From the NCBI RefSeq assembly GCF_009870125.1, contig NC_046680.1:10540001-10604000 (forward strand): DNA of 64,000 nucleotides. The letters are read 5' to 3'. The notes beneath the pieces were generated by a model. It had not been told where the DNA came from and did not search any database. It was given only the letters and a program-made list of their open reading frames with translations. The DNA is from Drosophila pseudoobscura (lineage: Eukaryota; Arthropoda; Insecta; Diptera; Drosophilidae). Positions 46,213 through 57,041 of this stretch are shown here, piece after piece (the first letter of the stretch is position 1; each line of letters opens with the position of its first letter). The position numbers and the translations under genes were made by a program.

Positions 46213-46530
46213 GTTTTGTACACCCTATTTCGTTAGTTTGATATGAAGACGAAACGTAATTTATAAAGACCTTTTCTCAAATCGATATTCTTTTGTGCAT
46301 AGTTATCTCGATCCTAATACCTACGGAGCCTGGGATGACAAACATTTACTCAACTCTATCATATCCATTTCCCAAGGGTATGAAAACAAATGTTGCCGGC
46401 AATCATTGTTGTCAACCGGTTATGACGACTAATTCCTGGTTATTCTTTCTTCCGTCGAATATTCCCAGCTATATAGATCTCTCAGTTTTGCCCAGATAAT
46501 TTTGTATGACAGATGAATCAATTTTAATCA
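46213..46530 (+). mobile_element. dispersed repeat, longer copy upstream of tejas
   Basis: About 320 bp alignable by eye with 51,744-52,150 in the same orientation. Shared blocks: 'CCCTATTTCGTTAG', 'ATATGAAGACGAAACGT', 'AAGACCTTTTCTCAAAT', 'TTATCTCGATCCTAATACCT', 'GAGCCTGGGATGACAAAC', 'ATATCCATTTCCC', then the monomer TTCCGTCGAATATTC and 'GATGAATCAATTTT'. I see no ORF or clear terminal repeats. Confidence 0.7.
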
Positions 46531-47005
46531 GGATTAACTACTTTTAAGTACATGCATTATTTTTGTTTTGACAAAAACACTGTTTCAACAATTCTTTTTG
46601 GCAGGGAACTATATCTATATCTATATTCTATATCATGGAACATTAAAATAGAATAGATGTAGTTCTTAATATACAAAACCACTGACTAACTATAGAGTAT
46701 AAAGATGTCACAAACCATCTTTCTGTATTAGAACCCAGGAATTTAGCTAAGTACTAAGATAAAAAAATCTTTACAATTTACATGAGCTGGCAGCCCTAAC
46801 TAAATACACCATATGGCAACCTCGAATGGAAGTCCAGTTATTTCTAAAGTTTCCAAGCGCGTCCCTTTAAAAACTAGCACAAAAGCATTCAAAACAACGG
46901 GAAAAACAGCTTTGCTTTGAAAGTAAAGTTTAAAGTAAACAATAGTAGCGCTTATCATTTAATTTTGGGCGGTTTTTGTGCTTAATTATTGTGCTGGCTC
47001 TCAAT

Positions 47006-49044
47006 ATGGATACACGTGAACAGCTCAGCCTCGTAAAGAAGATTGTGCATTCTGTGCTGGTGTCGTCGCCGCAAATAATGACGATCTACAAACTAAGTTG
47101 CGACTACAAGGAGATTGAGGGCTCAGAAATGCCGCATCGGCAGTTCGGCTACAGAGACGTCGAAACTTTTCTCCGCTCCATTCCAGACGTCGTTACGGTA
47201 TGAATCAAGCCATGTTTTCGTAGGACTCTTGTGCATAATCAAACTTATGTTCAAATCACATTCAATCAACAGGTGATCGGATCTGGACCTATGGCTCTTG
47301 TCCATCCACTGGCAACTGCAAAGTCGGCGCACATTCAGAAATTCGTCAGCCGCCAGAACATTAAATCCAGAAAGTCAAAATTTCATGCTGGACAGAAGCA
47401 AACGTTTTTGTATAACCCGAAGCCATCAAATTTGGGTTTTATCAACGAGTCTGTAAGTAAGGCCTCGTCTGTGCAGATGCACAATCCGGTCAATACGTTT
47501 CGGCCGCAAATGTATCCACTTGTGCTGCTCCCAAACGGGCAGTTCTTTAATCCCGCCTTCCAGCAGCCTCCTGCTTACTGTCACTGGAAGAACGCCCAAA
47601 CCAATTATCCAATCAATGATTTCAATCGCCCTCAAATGAGAGTGCGTCCGAGTTTCAATCAACCCGTTCTTCCGCAGAGAATGCATAACATGCATAACTA
47701 TCTGCAACCCATCCGAAATCCAAATCTAGATCAGCGTCCACACCCACCAAGGCACACTTTGACTGCAATACAAAATCAACCGCCAATACGCAACCCAACT
47801 CGAGAGCTCGCTCCGCCTGCGCGCTTTGATTTCATAGTGTCATTCAATAATCTATCACTTGCTAAAGATGATAATGTCCCAACTGGTGAGGTGAAGAAAC
47901 AGGAGAGAACTGCGACTGATGAGAAGCAACTGCCCATCAAATCCTACAGGTCCGACGATCATAAAGTCCTACCGAATGTCACGGTGCCTGAAAAAAGAGA
48001 TCCAGTGTCCGAAGCGAAGCAACTGCCTACCGAACCCTACAGCTCTGACGAGCATAAAGCGCTACCTAATGTCAGTGCGCCTGAAGATCGTGTTGTGCTT
48101 GAACTCGCCAAGCCGAAAGTGGCTGTGTCCGACGTATACGATTCCTCCAGCGATGATTGCAAAGATACTGATGCCTTTCCAGCGTATGCTGTGGTAAAGT
48201 TTCAACAACTATTGCAATGTTATATTTCGCTTAGAGGTTGCTTCTCTTCTCTTGTAGGATCACCGTGTTCTCAGTGTCGACTATCCGCGCGACGCGGTTC
48301 GCTACGATTACAAGTTGTCTCGTCTCGACTTGGAAAAAACTCTCAAAGTGAATGAGCGCTACTGCATACAGCTTGTGGAGGTGACCAATCCGTATAGTTT
48401 CCACTTCTGGATATTCGACGACTACGACCTATATCATACCTTATCGCACAACATCCAGTAAGGAAAACGCTTTTTTTTTTGCCGAGTTTCTCTTACTTGC
48501 AGTTTCTTCTTGCAGGAAGGTCTACAGAGACTTGGCTTCAACGACGTTCACGATGCCGAAGTACCTGATGACACCCGGCCATCTGTGTGTTGTCTGTCCC
48601 AGCAATACATCGGTGTGGGAACGCGCCAAGATTGTCAGCCAACGTACCGACTATGTACGAAAGACAATCGAGGTAGAGTTCATCGATACGGGCATTGTCG
48701 AAACCGTCTATAAAAAAGACGTTAAATTTTTAATGGAACAATTCGCTAATATGCCGCCGCAAGGAATGAAGGGGCGCCTGGCTTATGTGTCTCCGGTTAA
48801 AAGTCTGCACTGGTCATCGAAGGTTGTCAGCGCATTCAAACATCAAGTGTACAACCGCAGACTCTTCGGAAAAGTGGCGGCCATCGAGGTAGGATGTTAA
48901 CCGAATAAGTTGATAGATATAAAAATGTATTCATGTATATTTCAGAACAACATAGCGTATATGGTGCTCGTCGATGAAGATTATGTAAATTTGAACCGTT
49001 CGCTGATAGACTCCGGCTTGATGATTCGCCGCATGACGGCTTAG
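47006..49044 (+). CDS. tej: Tejas, LOTUS and Tudor domain germline piRNA-pathway protein
   Basis: Five exons: 47006-47197, 47273-48193, 48258-48457, 48516-48888 and 48946-49044. All have GT-AG ends with consistent phase, giving 594 aa. The N terminus (residues about 4-85, 'EQLSLVKKIVHSVLVSSP...') matches the LOTUS/OST-HTH domain that binds the Vasa helicase. A long disordered Pro/Asn/Gln-rich linker follows. The C-terminal third carries an extended Tudor domain ('VTNPYSFHFWIFDDYDLYHT', later 'VEFIDTGIVETVYKKDVKFL'). This order is that of Tejas/TDRD5, which acts in nuage for transposon silencing. The linker holds two tandem 31-residue repeats. ATG 47006 is chosen because the LOTUS domain begins right after it. 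It converges with Ih, its neighbour in D. melanogaster as I recall. Confidence 0.88.
47921..48106 (+). repeat. 93-bp in-frame tandem duplication inside tejas
   Basis: Units 47921-48013 and 48014-48106 encode related 31-residue peptides: 'KQLPIKSYRSDDHKVLPNV' and 'KQLPTEPYSSDEHKALPNV'. The offset between matching AAGCAACTGCC cores is exactly 93 bp. It lies in the disordered linker between LOTUS and Tudor. Confidence 0.9.
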
Positions 49045-50797
49045 CAGACAATTCTTTTACATTATTTACCTAACATTTATATCTAATCTCGTTTTTGTTT
49101 TTTGTTTTTTTTTCGATATGGAATGTCAAATTTGTTTCTTAATCCAAAATTATTGTAGTTTGTAATGAAACGAACCGTTTGTTTAATTTTAAGGCAAACG
49201 CTGTCCTGCTTTTCTTTTTATTAAATCACCCGACAAGTCGCCGTCCTTTGCCTGATTTATGCTTGAAAGTATGACAAACAAGGACGACTCAAAGACGAAC
49301 CACTTGCGTTGAGAACTCACGTTCGTAACCAAATATAATTGTATTCCTGAACGGAAATTCTGAATCAATGCAAAATTATGATCCTGACCAGCGGCAGGCG
49401 GCAATAAATACATACTTGAAATATAACCGAAACTGAGGCTTTATAACAATTCCCTATTAAAGACAACAATGTCTATGTTTTGTATATATGTATATGTCGT
49501 GTATATAGTTGGTTTCTTGTTTGTTTTTCCTTTTTTTGTTTTTTCTTTTTGTCGGTTAGGGACCGCTGAAACGACGGCACCCTGAGGTTGGTTTTCTTTT
49601 GAATATACTCGTATTCTTCTTTTGTTTTTTGTTTTTATTTTTTGTTGAGGCTTCTCTACTACGTTGTGTGTCGAGTGGTGTTATTTGTTTGTTTGTTTTT
49701 TAGTTTTGTTAGTGAGTGAAAAACTAATAGTTCAACTACTAATGCGCATTCGTTAAACTTGCTTAAATACATTTTGTTTTCTTGTATATTGCTGAGTTAT
49801 GTTGTTTCCATTTTTCAATGCGTATTTAAATATGCTATATAATCGCAATAATACATAATTGTTTGTTTGTTTGTTTGTTGGTTGCTCGAGTACATAATAG
49901 CTACGCGCATAAATATGTGTGTTTGGTATGCCTTCACGATTCGCTCCGTTTCTTTATATCATAAGTTGATGCGTGTCTGCGGATCTGTTGGTCAGTCGGT
50001 CTGTATTTCGACTGTCTCTTATCCTGTTCCACTCTACAATCTACAGGTGTGGTTGGTGTCTGTCTCTGTGTAGGTGTGGGTGTATGTATGTTCTTTAGTA
50101 GGTCCATAGGACTAACGCTGTAGCAATTCACAAAAGTCTACTCACTTCGTAATCGTTACAATATCGTGGGTATAAAACTTAAATGTAGATTCCCTATAAG
50201 GTATGTCTCTCTCTGTATCTGTATTTTTGTTGTTGTTGCATGTGTTTTTGTGTGTGTATGTGGGTGTGGCAAATTCTTCTATTGCGGTATGTGGGCTAGG
50301 TCTGTGTGGATCTGATTCTGATTCGGATCTGTCTGCTGAGTTTCTTCTCTATCATATAATTTATATTTGTATGCAATTGTTTTTTTTTTCGATTCTTATA
50401 TTAAAGTCATCACAGTTAGCGGAGCTGAAATTATGAATAAAATTTGAGGACATTTTTGTGTAATTGTTTTGTTCTTTTTTTGGATTTTTTTGTTTTGTCT
50501 TTTTTTTAATGTTTTCTACTAAATCGCAATTGCATATATAGAGTGTCTACCGTAAATTGATTCTTTTTAGTGTACTCTTCTTATCGCTTCTTGGGGTTTC
50601 ATTTACTAAATTATTATATACGCATGTGTGTGTGTGTGTGTGTGTGAGTGGTGTTTTGTGTATGTGGCTGTGTGTGTGGGTGTGGGTGAGTGTGTGTCCT
50701 GCTAAATTGCCTTTCAGATGGATGCCCGATGCCCGCCCGCACCGCTCTTCATCGTCATCGTCTTCGTCATAGTCATCGCCATCGCCTCGGCTCAGTG
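49045..50797. other. convergent 3' UTR region of tejas (+) and Ih (-)
   Basis: Gene-free, 1.75 kb. The tejas side has AATAAA at about 49,403. A minus-strand AATAAA (TTTATT on +) lies at 49,217-49,222, so the two 3' UTRs may overlap by about 200 bp. 49,480-50,560 is unusually T-rich on + (A-rich in the Ih sense strand). A TG microsatellite lies at 50,625-50,697. Confidence 0.5.
50625..50697. repeat. TG-rich microsatellite
   Basis: A pure TG run at about 50,625-50,646 is followed by imperfect TGTG/GGTG units, in the putative Ih 3' UTR. Confidence 0.8.
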
Positions 50798-51594
50798 TCA
50801 TGGGGTGTTGCCCTCGAACAGGGCTCGAAACTCCCCGCTCCGAGGCCTGGGCAGACCCTCGCGTATCGTTTGAACCGGCTCAGCAATGCTCGACTCTGAC
50901 CCATGCAGTAAATTCTCCTTGAGATCCATGTCACTGCTTATAATGGTTAGGAGGGAAAGGAATACAGAACGGTGCACGTCAGATCACATGATCATTTCAC
51001 ACTTACTCATCTTTGCATTCATCGGCCTCGGCAGCCAGGGCATTCACCACGGCCGTGATAGTGTTCGACTCGGGATTGCTCAGCTGTTCGTCCTTCTGCT
51101 GCATTATGTTTGGATTCTTGCCGATCTTGTTCAACCGCTCTGCGGCCACAGTCTCCATGGTCTTGCGCATCAGCGGATACTGATCCAGCACGCAATTGAA
51201 ATGATCCACGCTCAACGAGAATAGATTGCAATAGGTTTCGGCTCGCACGCTGGCCACACGACGCGCATTGGTCAGCAGACAGATCTCACCGAAGTAAGAA
51301 CCGTCCGATAGTGAGGTGGCAACCTGCGGATCGGACAAAGAATTAGCTACACGAAAAATCTTCTACATCTTCTGCGATATGCGGTCTGAGCAGGCAGGGC
51401 ATTACCTCGCCGTTGGCCATGACAATGTCCACCACTCCCTCCTGAATGAAGTACATTTTTGTACCGATCGTACCCTCCTTTATGATAATATCACCTGAAA
51501 GAGCAAAACGTTAAGAGTGTTACAGCTTAGAACAGACTTCGGATCAATCACCTGGTTGGAAAACTTCGTATTTCAGTTTAGTAACAGTAGACCG
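50798..51594 (-). CDS. Ih: Ih (HCN) channel, only the C-terminal exons: cyclic-nucleotide-binding domain and tail
   Basis: Four exons read on the minus strand: 51594-51552 (5' edge uncertain), 51494-51406, 51323-51007 and 50933-50798, in one frame (585 nt, 194 aa plus stop). Seen: 'VTKLKYEVFQPGDIIIKEG', 'KMYFIQEGVVDIVMANGE', then the cAMP-binding phosphate cassette 'SYFGEICLLTNARRVASVRA', and the C-helix region 'VAAERLNKIGKNPN'. These match insect HCN channels (hyperpolarisation-activated, cAMP-modulated cation channel of the plasma membrane). The six membrane segments, pore, C-linker and first part of the domain are not here. I find no such exons on the minus strand between 51.6 kb and the window end. 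Every visible exon is intact. The first visible exon opens after an acceptor-like AACAACAG with little pyrimidine directly before it. Upstream DNA turns into the dispersed repeat within 150 bp. It is either a broken or partial copy, or the gene has a very long intron. Confidence 0.85.
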
Positions 51595-51743
51595 CTGTTG
51601 TTAGTATTTGTACTACGTAATTTCTGTACAAAAGTAGTAGTTTTTTAAAAAAACAAACGAACAAACCAACAACAAATTTCAAACGAACATAACCAACAGA
51701 AATCATAACAAACAAAAAAAGAGTCATTATGTTGCGTGTAGAC

Positions 51744-52180
51744 CTTTGTATACCCTATTTTGTTAATTTTATATGAAGATGAAACGTGATTTATTAAGAC
51801 CTTTTCTCAAATTGATATTCTTTAGACATATTCAAGTACGTTACTAGTATCTTGTATATATTTATCTCGATCCTGATACCTACTGAGCCTTGGAAGACAA
51901 ACGTATTCACAATTCTATATCATCCATTTCCCCCAGGGTATGTGTGCATGGAATTAGCAACATGTTTGTGTATGGGACGAGACTCATTGTTGCAAAAGCT
52001 AAACTGCGGCGAACTGGGGCGAACTGCGGCGAATTAAAAAAAAACGACCAATCCTCATATTCTTTGTTCCGTTGAATAATACTATTTATATAGAACATTT
52101 AGCCATGCCCACTCAATTTTATACGTTAGATGAATCAATTCTATACATGATTGGCCTATTCGAAATACTTGCATTTATTG
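51744..52180 (+). mobile_element. dispersed repeat copy upstream of the Ih fragment
   Basis: In direct orientation with 46,213-46,530 and sharing its blocks in order ('TACCCTATTTTGTTA', 'ATATGAAGATGAAACGTGAT', 'AAGACCTTTTCTCAAAT', 'TATCTCGATCCTGATACCTA', 'CATCCATTTCCCCCAGGGTATG', 'TTCCGTTGAATAATA', 'GATGAATCAATTCTATAC'). It has an extra stretch with a GGCGAACTG repeat at about 52,007-52,034. No coding capacity seen. Confidence 0.7.
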
Positions 52181-52393
52181 GATTTCTATATAAAATTGAA
52201 AATTAAATTAATAGAAGACAAAAATACCATTTAGCACTAAAAAACACCACATGGGAGCGCGGCGAAAACCAGTTTCCACAGTATGACCCGAAATATACGG
52301 TCTCATTTGAAAAATATACCGAGTGGTGCGCGCCAAATCGAACTTTTTTGAATGTGAGCGACAAGGATTTAAATGTTGTCAACCGGGCCTTTA

Positions 52394-52475
52394 TCTATGC
52401 CCACATAATTTTATACGATGAATCAATTTTGTACTTAACTGGTCTATTCTAAATAATTGCTTTTATTGGATTTCT
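52394..52475 (+). mobile_element. dispersed repeat, monomer copy
   Basis: About 80 bp repeating 'GCCCACATAATTTTATACG', 'ATGAATCAATTTT', 'ACTGGTCTATTC' and 'TGCTTTTATTGGATTTCTATATA', as in the 52,100-52,190 copy. Flanked by ATATACC-rich DNA. Confidence 0.6.
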
Positions 52476-52559
52476 ATATACCGAAAATGAAAAATAGATC
52501 GATTAAATTAAAAAAATATACCATCTATACCCTAAATATACCGTCGGCTCGAAAAGATG

Positions 52560-55500
52560 GCATTTCCTATAAGTGCTGTAAAACGCAGAAGTGGCCAGTT
52601 CTGTTCTAGCCCGCTGAGCGCCACGTTTAAAATTCAATTCAAGTCGCAGAGATGTTAATTTGATTGTCTGGAATTAGACCGCTCTTTTTATCAACTTTGT
52701 CTAATTTCCGTGCTAATTTGCAGTCTCATAGCTTCATTCATTTCTTATTACGCCTTATAAACCTTTTACTGTGCAGGGAATTGATCAATGGCCATAAAAC
52801 GTATTTTTGTGCCAAATGTTGCTAACTTTTATAAATTAACAGCTGCGAATTTGGCGACGCTAATTGAAGCCCAAAAAACCAAGAAGACAATAGGCTTCCT
52901 AAACTGTTCCACCAATGAATATGAGTGCTGAAAACGTGCAACAAATTCCCCGGATCCGTTGCCATAGGATATTTGCTGGTAATTCCATTGAAGCGAATTG
53001 CGTCTTTGACTTTGGATGTGCAAAATAAATTCATTTCACTTGAACCTTGTTATTGATGGCAATTTAAAATCAATTGAGAAATATTTAATTCGCCTTCCAC
53101 AATTAAAGAGAGATGTAAGACGAAATAAAGATTGATGGCAAGCGAAAATACGTTAGGAACTCAATTTAGAAATTCGGCGACAGATTAGCATTTCCTTTGA
53201 TTAATTAACGCCTAAATTATGAACATTAGTACATATGGATATGGATGAATAGAATTATCATGAATGAAAAGTTGGAACCAAACTTTTATTTACCGTTGGA
53301 TATCGTATATTATGGTTCACCCTGAAGATCGTGGTTGACCCACTCTGAAGAGAGCCCAGCGCCCACACACAAGCAGGTGCACTCTCTCCCTCTCTCTCTC
53401 TCTCTGGCTCTCTCTCACTCACTCTCTTTCTCTTAGGACTGCGACTAAGGCCAACAGCTGTTCTTGTTGATAATCAAAGTTCTTTGTTGTTATTAGCCCC
53501 AAATAGCAAATAAAATGTTTGGAAGTAACAGTAACTCGATGGTAGTTATGGTTCGTGGAAAAAGTGCGTGTTTTTGTTGCATTCCAAACTGGCACTATCA
53601 CGCACATATGTACACACATACACACATGGAAAGATAGGGGCTTTAGCCAGACATAAAGAGCGCCGCTGGCCGTGCTCTTTGGAACGGCCCCCACAATTGA
53701 GTGGAGCCCGAGAGAGCGGGAGAGAGCCGGAGAGGGCCGCGGTGGCTAGTGTTAATATTAGCGTTTGAAGCACGCTCTCCAAATCAGTACCACCAAAGAG
53801 ATTTTAGCTTCCATCGGCGACACACGTTTTTCATTTTGTACGGAGTGTAATAACCAATCTTGGCCAGAGTCAAACCATCCATCCAGTCAAACCATAATAT
53901 TTAAACGTTGACGCTTCTATTCTATCGACGGCGGAAAAGCTCAATAAGCGGTCAGCGCCACCCACACCACCTCCCTCCGGGATCCGACCAACGTCCAAGT
54001 TTTCTCAACTTGTGCGTGTTCGTGTATTCGCGAAATACGTCATCGACGCGCGCAGCGAAAAAGCAGCCGAAAATTAAATCGAAAGTCCCAGCGCACACAC
54101 ATTTGCAGAAACGAGCCTGAATTGAGTCCAATTGCAGATACAACAACGCCCAATCAACATAAATCGAGGAAAAATTTTTATATAGTGCTGTCCATTCGCA
54201 TTAATTGACTTGTTATTGTATCTCCATCGTCGCCGCCGTCGTCGTCGTTGGCATTCACAGGGAGACGCAGCAGTAAGAGGCAGCGATACAAAACGTGCAA
54301 AACAGCTGAAGAGAAGCAGAAAAGGAAAGAAGCAGAAGTAACAGCAACAAGTGTATCTCTCCCTCCCACACACGGAGCACAGCACAGCACAGCACAGCCC
54401 TTTCAATTGAATGTTTGTGTGTGTGTACGGCTTTGTTGTTGCCACAATCAATTAGAGTGATAGCAGTAGCAGCAGCAGCAGCAGCAGTGACAACGACAGC
54501 ATCCACATCCATTTGCTGGGATCTCTGGACAACTGGTGGCTGGATGATTCCGAAAGTGCGTCTGTGTCTGTAGTTGTTCCCGTTCCGCCTCCGTAATCGC
54601 AAGTAGCACTCGTCGTCGTCGACCCCAGCTCTAGCTCCGCTCCGTCTTCGCTGGCCGCGAGCATCGGTGCCGTTTCTGCCTCTGCTCTCGGGGTTTGTAT
54701 GAGTGTCTGTGCCGTCGGGCCGCTCGGCTTGATTGGGGCTTGCTGATTCCGAAACTGTGTCTGTAGTTTCCCGCTAACGGCAGAAATTCTCACAACTCAT
54801 TGATATTTTAACCTCGTGTCCGTGTTGGCTGCCGCTCGACCAAGGTTCTCCGCACAAAATGCCCGTCTCTTTGGGCTTTTCGAAGCCTCGCTTCGTCGGA
54901 CTAAAAGTGCTCCTATAGGGAACGCCCAGGGTCCCATACTCCTTCTAAAGAACCGTCCGCAAAAAAGTGACGAGTCTCGCGAACCATCGAATTGGCAAAC
55001 AAATTATCATTGAACCGCAATCGCAATCGCAGCCGCTAGCCTTATCGCAGTAGCCACCGAAAAATATAGAAAATCCAACCGTCGTAAATAGTGCAAATCA
55101 AGAGTCGAGAAACACCGAATTGAATCAAATCGAATCGAGCCGAACAAACAAACTCTTTTTCGCGCTGTTAATTCGCCTAATGAAACCCGAACATTTGTGA
55201 ATAATTAACGTTTCGATCGCATCGATAACCTGTTCGCCACCAACCACCAGCCACCAAGCATCGCCAAAAAGCCACAAAAATTAGGCTCCAATAAAATCCG
55301 ACTAAGAGCTAATATATAACACCCCTCGCTCGACACACCAACACCAACACCAACACACGCGCGCGGCGATAACAGCCGTACCATAGCAGACCACACCATA
55401 CCCCGTACCGTGCCTGAGTCCAGAGCCCGTACCACGAAGCCCCGAGCGACTAAGCTCGTAGCAAACTCACTCGAGCCACTTCACTTCGCAGCCCTGACGC

Positions 55501-57041
55501 ACAGCCAGCGTTGAACAGAATACGTTCGAAACGCGCCCTGAATAGTTGTGTCCAACGTTGCTCCGCAGCCAAAACCCCCAGCCGATCCAGTTATCAAGTT
55601 GTCATCAGCCAAGAAGCGCACTCTGCTATCAATTCTAATTTGAGTTTAAGAAACGCATTCCGAGAACCATAACATAACTGCTGTAGAATGTCAGCCATCG
55701 CCATCTGACAGTGTCCGAGTGTCTCCAAAAGCAAATACCGAAATAACATTTTTTTCGTGGAAGAAGCCATATTCCGTACCCCAAAGTCAGCGTTAATTAG
55801 AATGTCGCATATTTCACAGTGACAAAAGCACAGATATTCTCCCCCACACTCATAAAATTTTCTGAATCGAGTTGAGTCGAGTCGAGTCCGAGTGTAAACG
55901 CTAGGAAATTTGAGACGAAAAGAGAAACGAACAGATCGGTACGAACAAAGGCAGAGCGAGTATTTTCCACAGGGAGTGCACTCTGTTATCAGTGAAGAAA
56001 AAGCAATTCGCGAGTAAACAACTGCTGTATAATGTCAGCCATCTGACAGTGAGCGAAACGATCCAGCCAGCAAGCAGCGACTGCAAGCCAAGCCCCAGCG
56101 ATCCCACAAGTCCTCGCGTGACAGTGAGACCTGTACCACATATCACATCAACTGTACAACGCCATCCGCAGATTTAGCAGCAATAAATGGAGAAATCTGA
56201 AATACGACTGCAGCGCATGTCAAATGTATATCAATCGCAATCGAGCTATATGTATCTGAGGAACAAAATGCTGTTAAAAATCGAAAATACCCTACTCCGA
56301 AGCCATCGTCAGCGTGAGACCACCGGAATTAAGAAACTGTACAATTCGTTTTTCGTATTGTTTTAACTTGGCCCGGTCCCCCACCCCTCCCAAGGCCCCA
56401 AAGAACACACGCACAACGCAACTATTCCAATTCCACACAAATTGTGAAAAAAACCTTAGAAAAAGTTACAAAAAAAATCAAAATCAAAACAAACAAAAAA
56501 AAAAGAAAGCAGATACGTTTATAAATAATTAAATAGTGAATAAATATTAACTATATCGATATTATTTGGTTGTTAGTCGAACTCACGCGAAGTGCAAAAT
56601 TGTTATTAAACGGAATCCAAAATCCGCAACCCGCAATCCAAAATACAAAATCCAAAATCCTGAGTGCTGTGCGCATAACGGTGTAGTGTCATAAAGACCA
56701 TTTTGAACAGATCCAAAATGTTAACCTAAGCAAATCCAATTCTTAATAAGCCATCACAATATAACAAAGCCCCACATTTTATTTCTACTTCGAATATTAC
56801 TATTATTATTGCTTTTTGTTGCATTTCGCTCTGCACAATACTTGTGAAAAATTGCTGGCGCCCATCAAGGATACCACCGCTAGCGATATCGGTGGAACGA
56901 ACGTGCTTATAGATATAATAGTGTGTACCCCCCTCCCTCCCCGTTATTGACTTTCGAGTGCGTGTGTGTTTTTTCGGTCGAGGACATCACATCATAGAGA
57001 AGGAACAAGAAAAGAACGCAGATCCGACGCCCATCTACCGA
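52560..57041 (+). other. gemini 5' flank and probable long 5' leader
   Basis: No protein gene called. 53,382-53,434 is a long CT-rich run (GAGA-factor type). From about 53,900 the base composition changes to A/C-rich, exon-like sequence with few T runs and many CAACA/AGCAG motifs, continuing to the gemini start codon. This fits a long, perhaps alternatively spliced 5' leader, but no exon borders can be fixed. An AGC repeat lies at 54,463-54,487. A diverged direct repeat occurs at 55,618-55,712 and 55,978-56,051. Confidence 0.4.
55618..56051 (+). repeat. diverged direct repeat in the gemini leader
   Basis: Both copies begin GCACTCTG(C/T)TATCA and end with AACTGCTGTA(G/T)AATGTCAGCCATC and CATCTGACAGTG, about 350 bp apart (55,618-55,712 and 55,978-56,051). 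The sequence between also shows weaker matches around 'TCCGTACCCCAAAGTCAGCGT' and 'TCCGAAGCCATCGTCAGCGT'. Confidence 0.7.
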
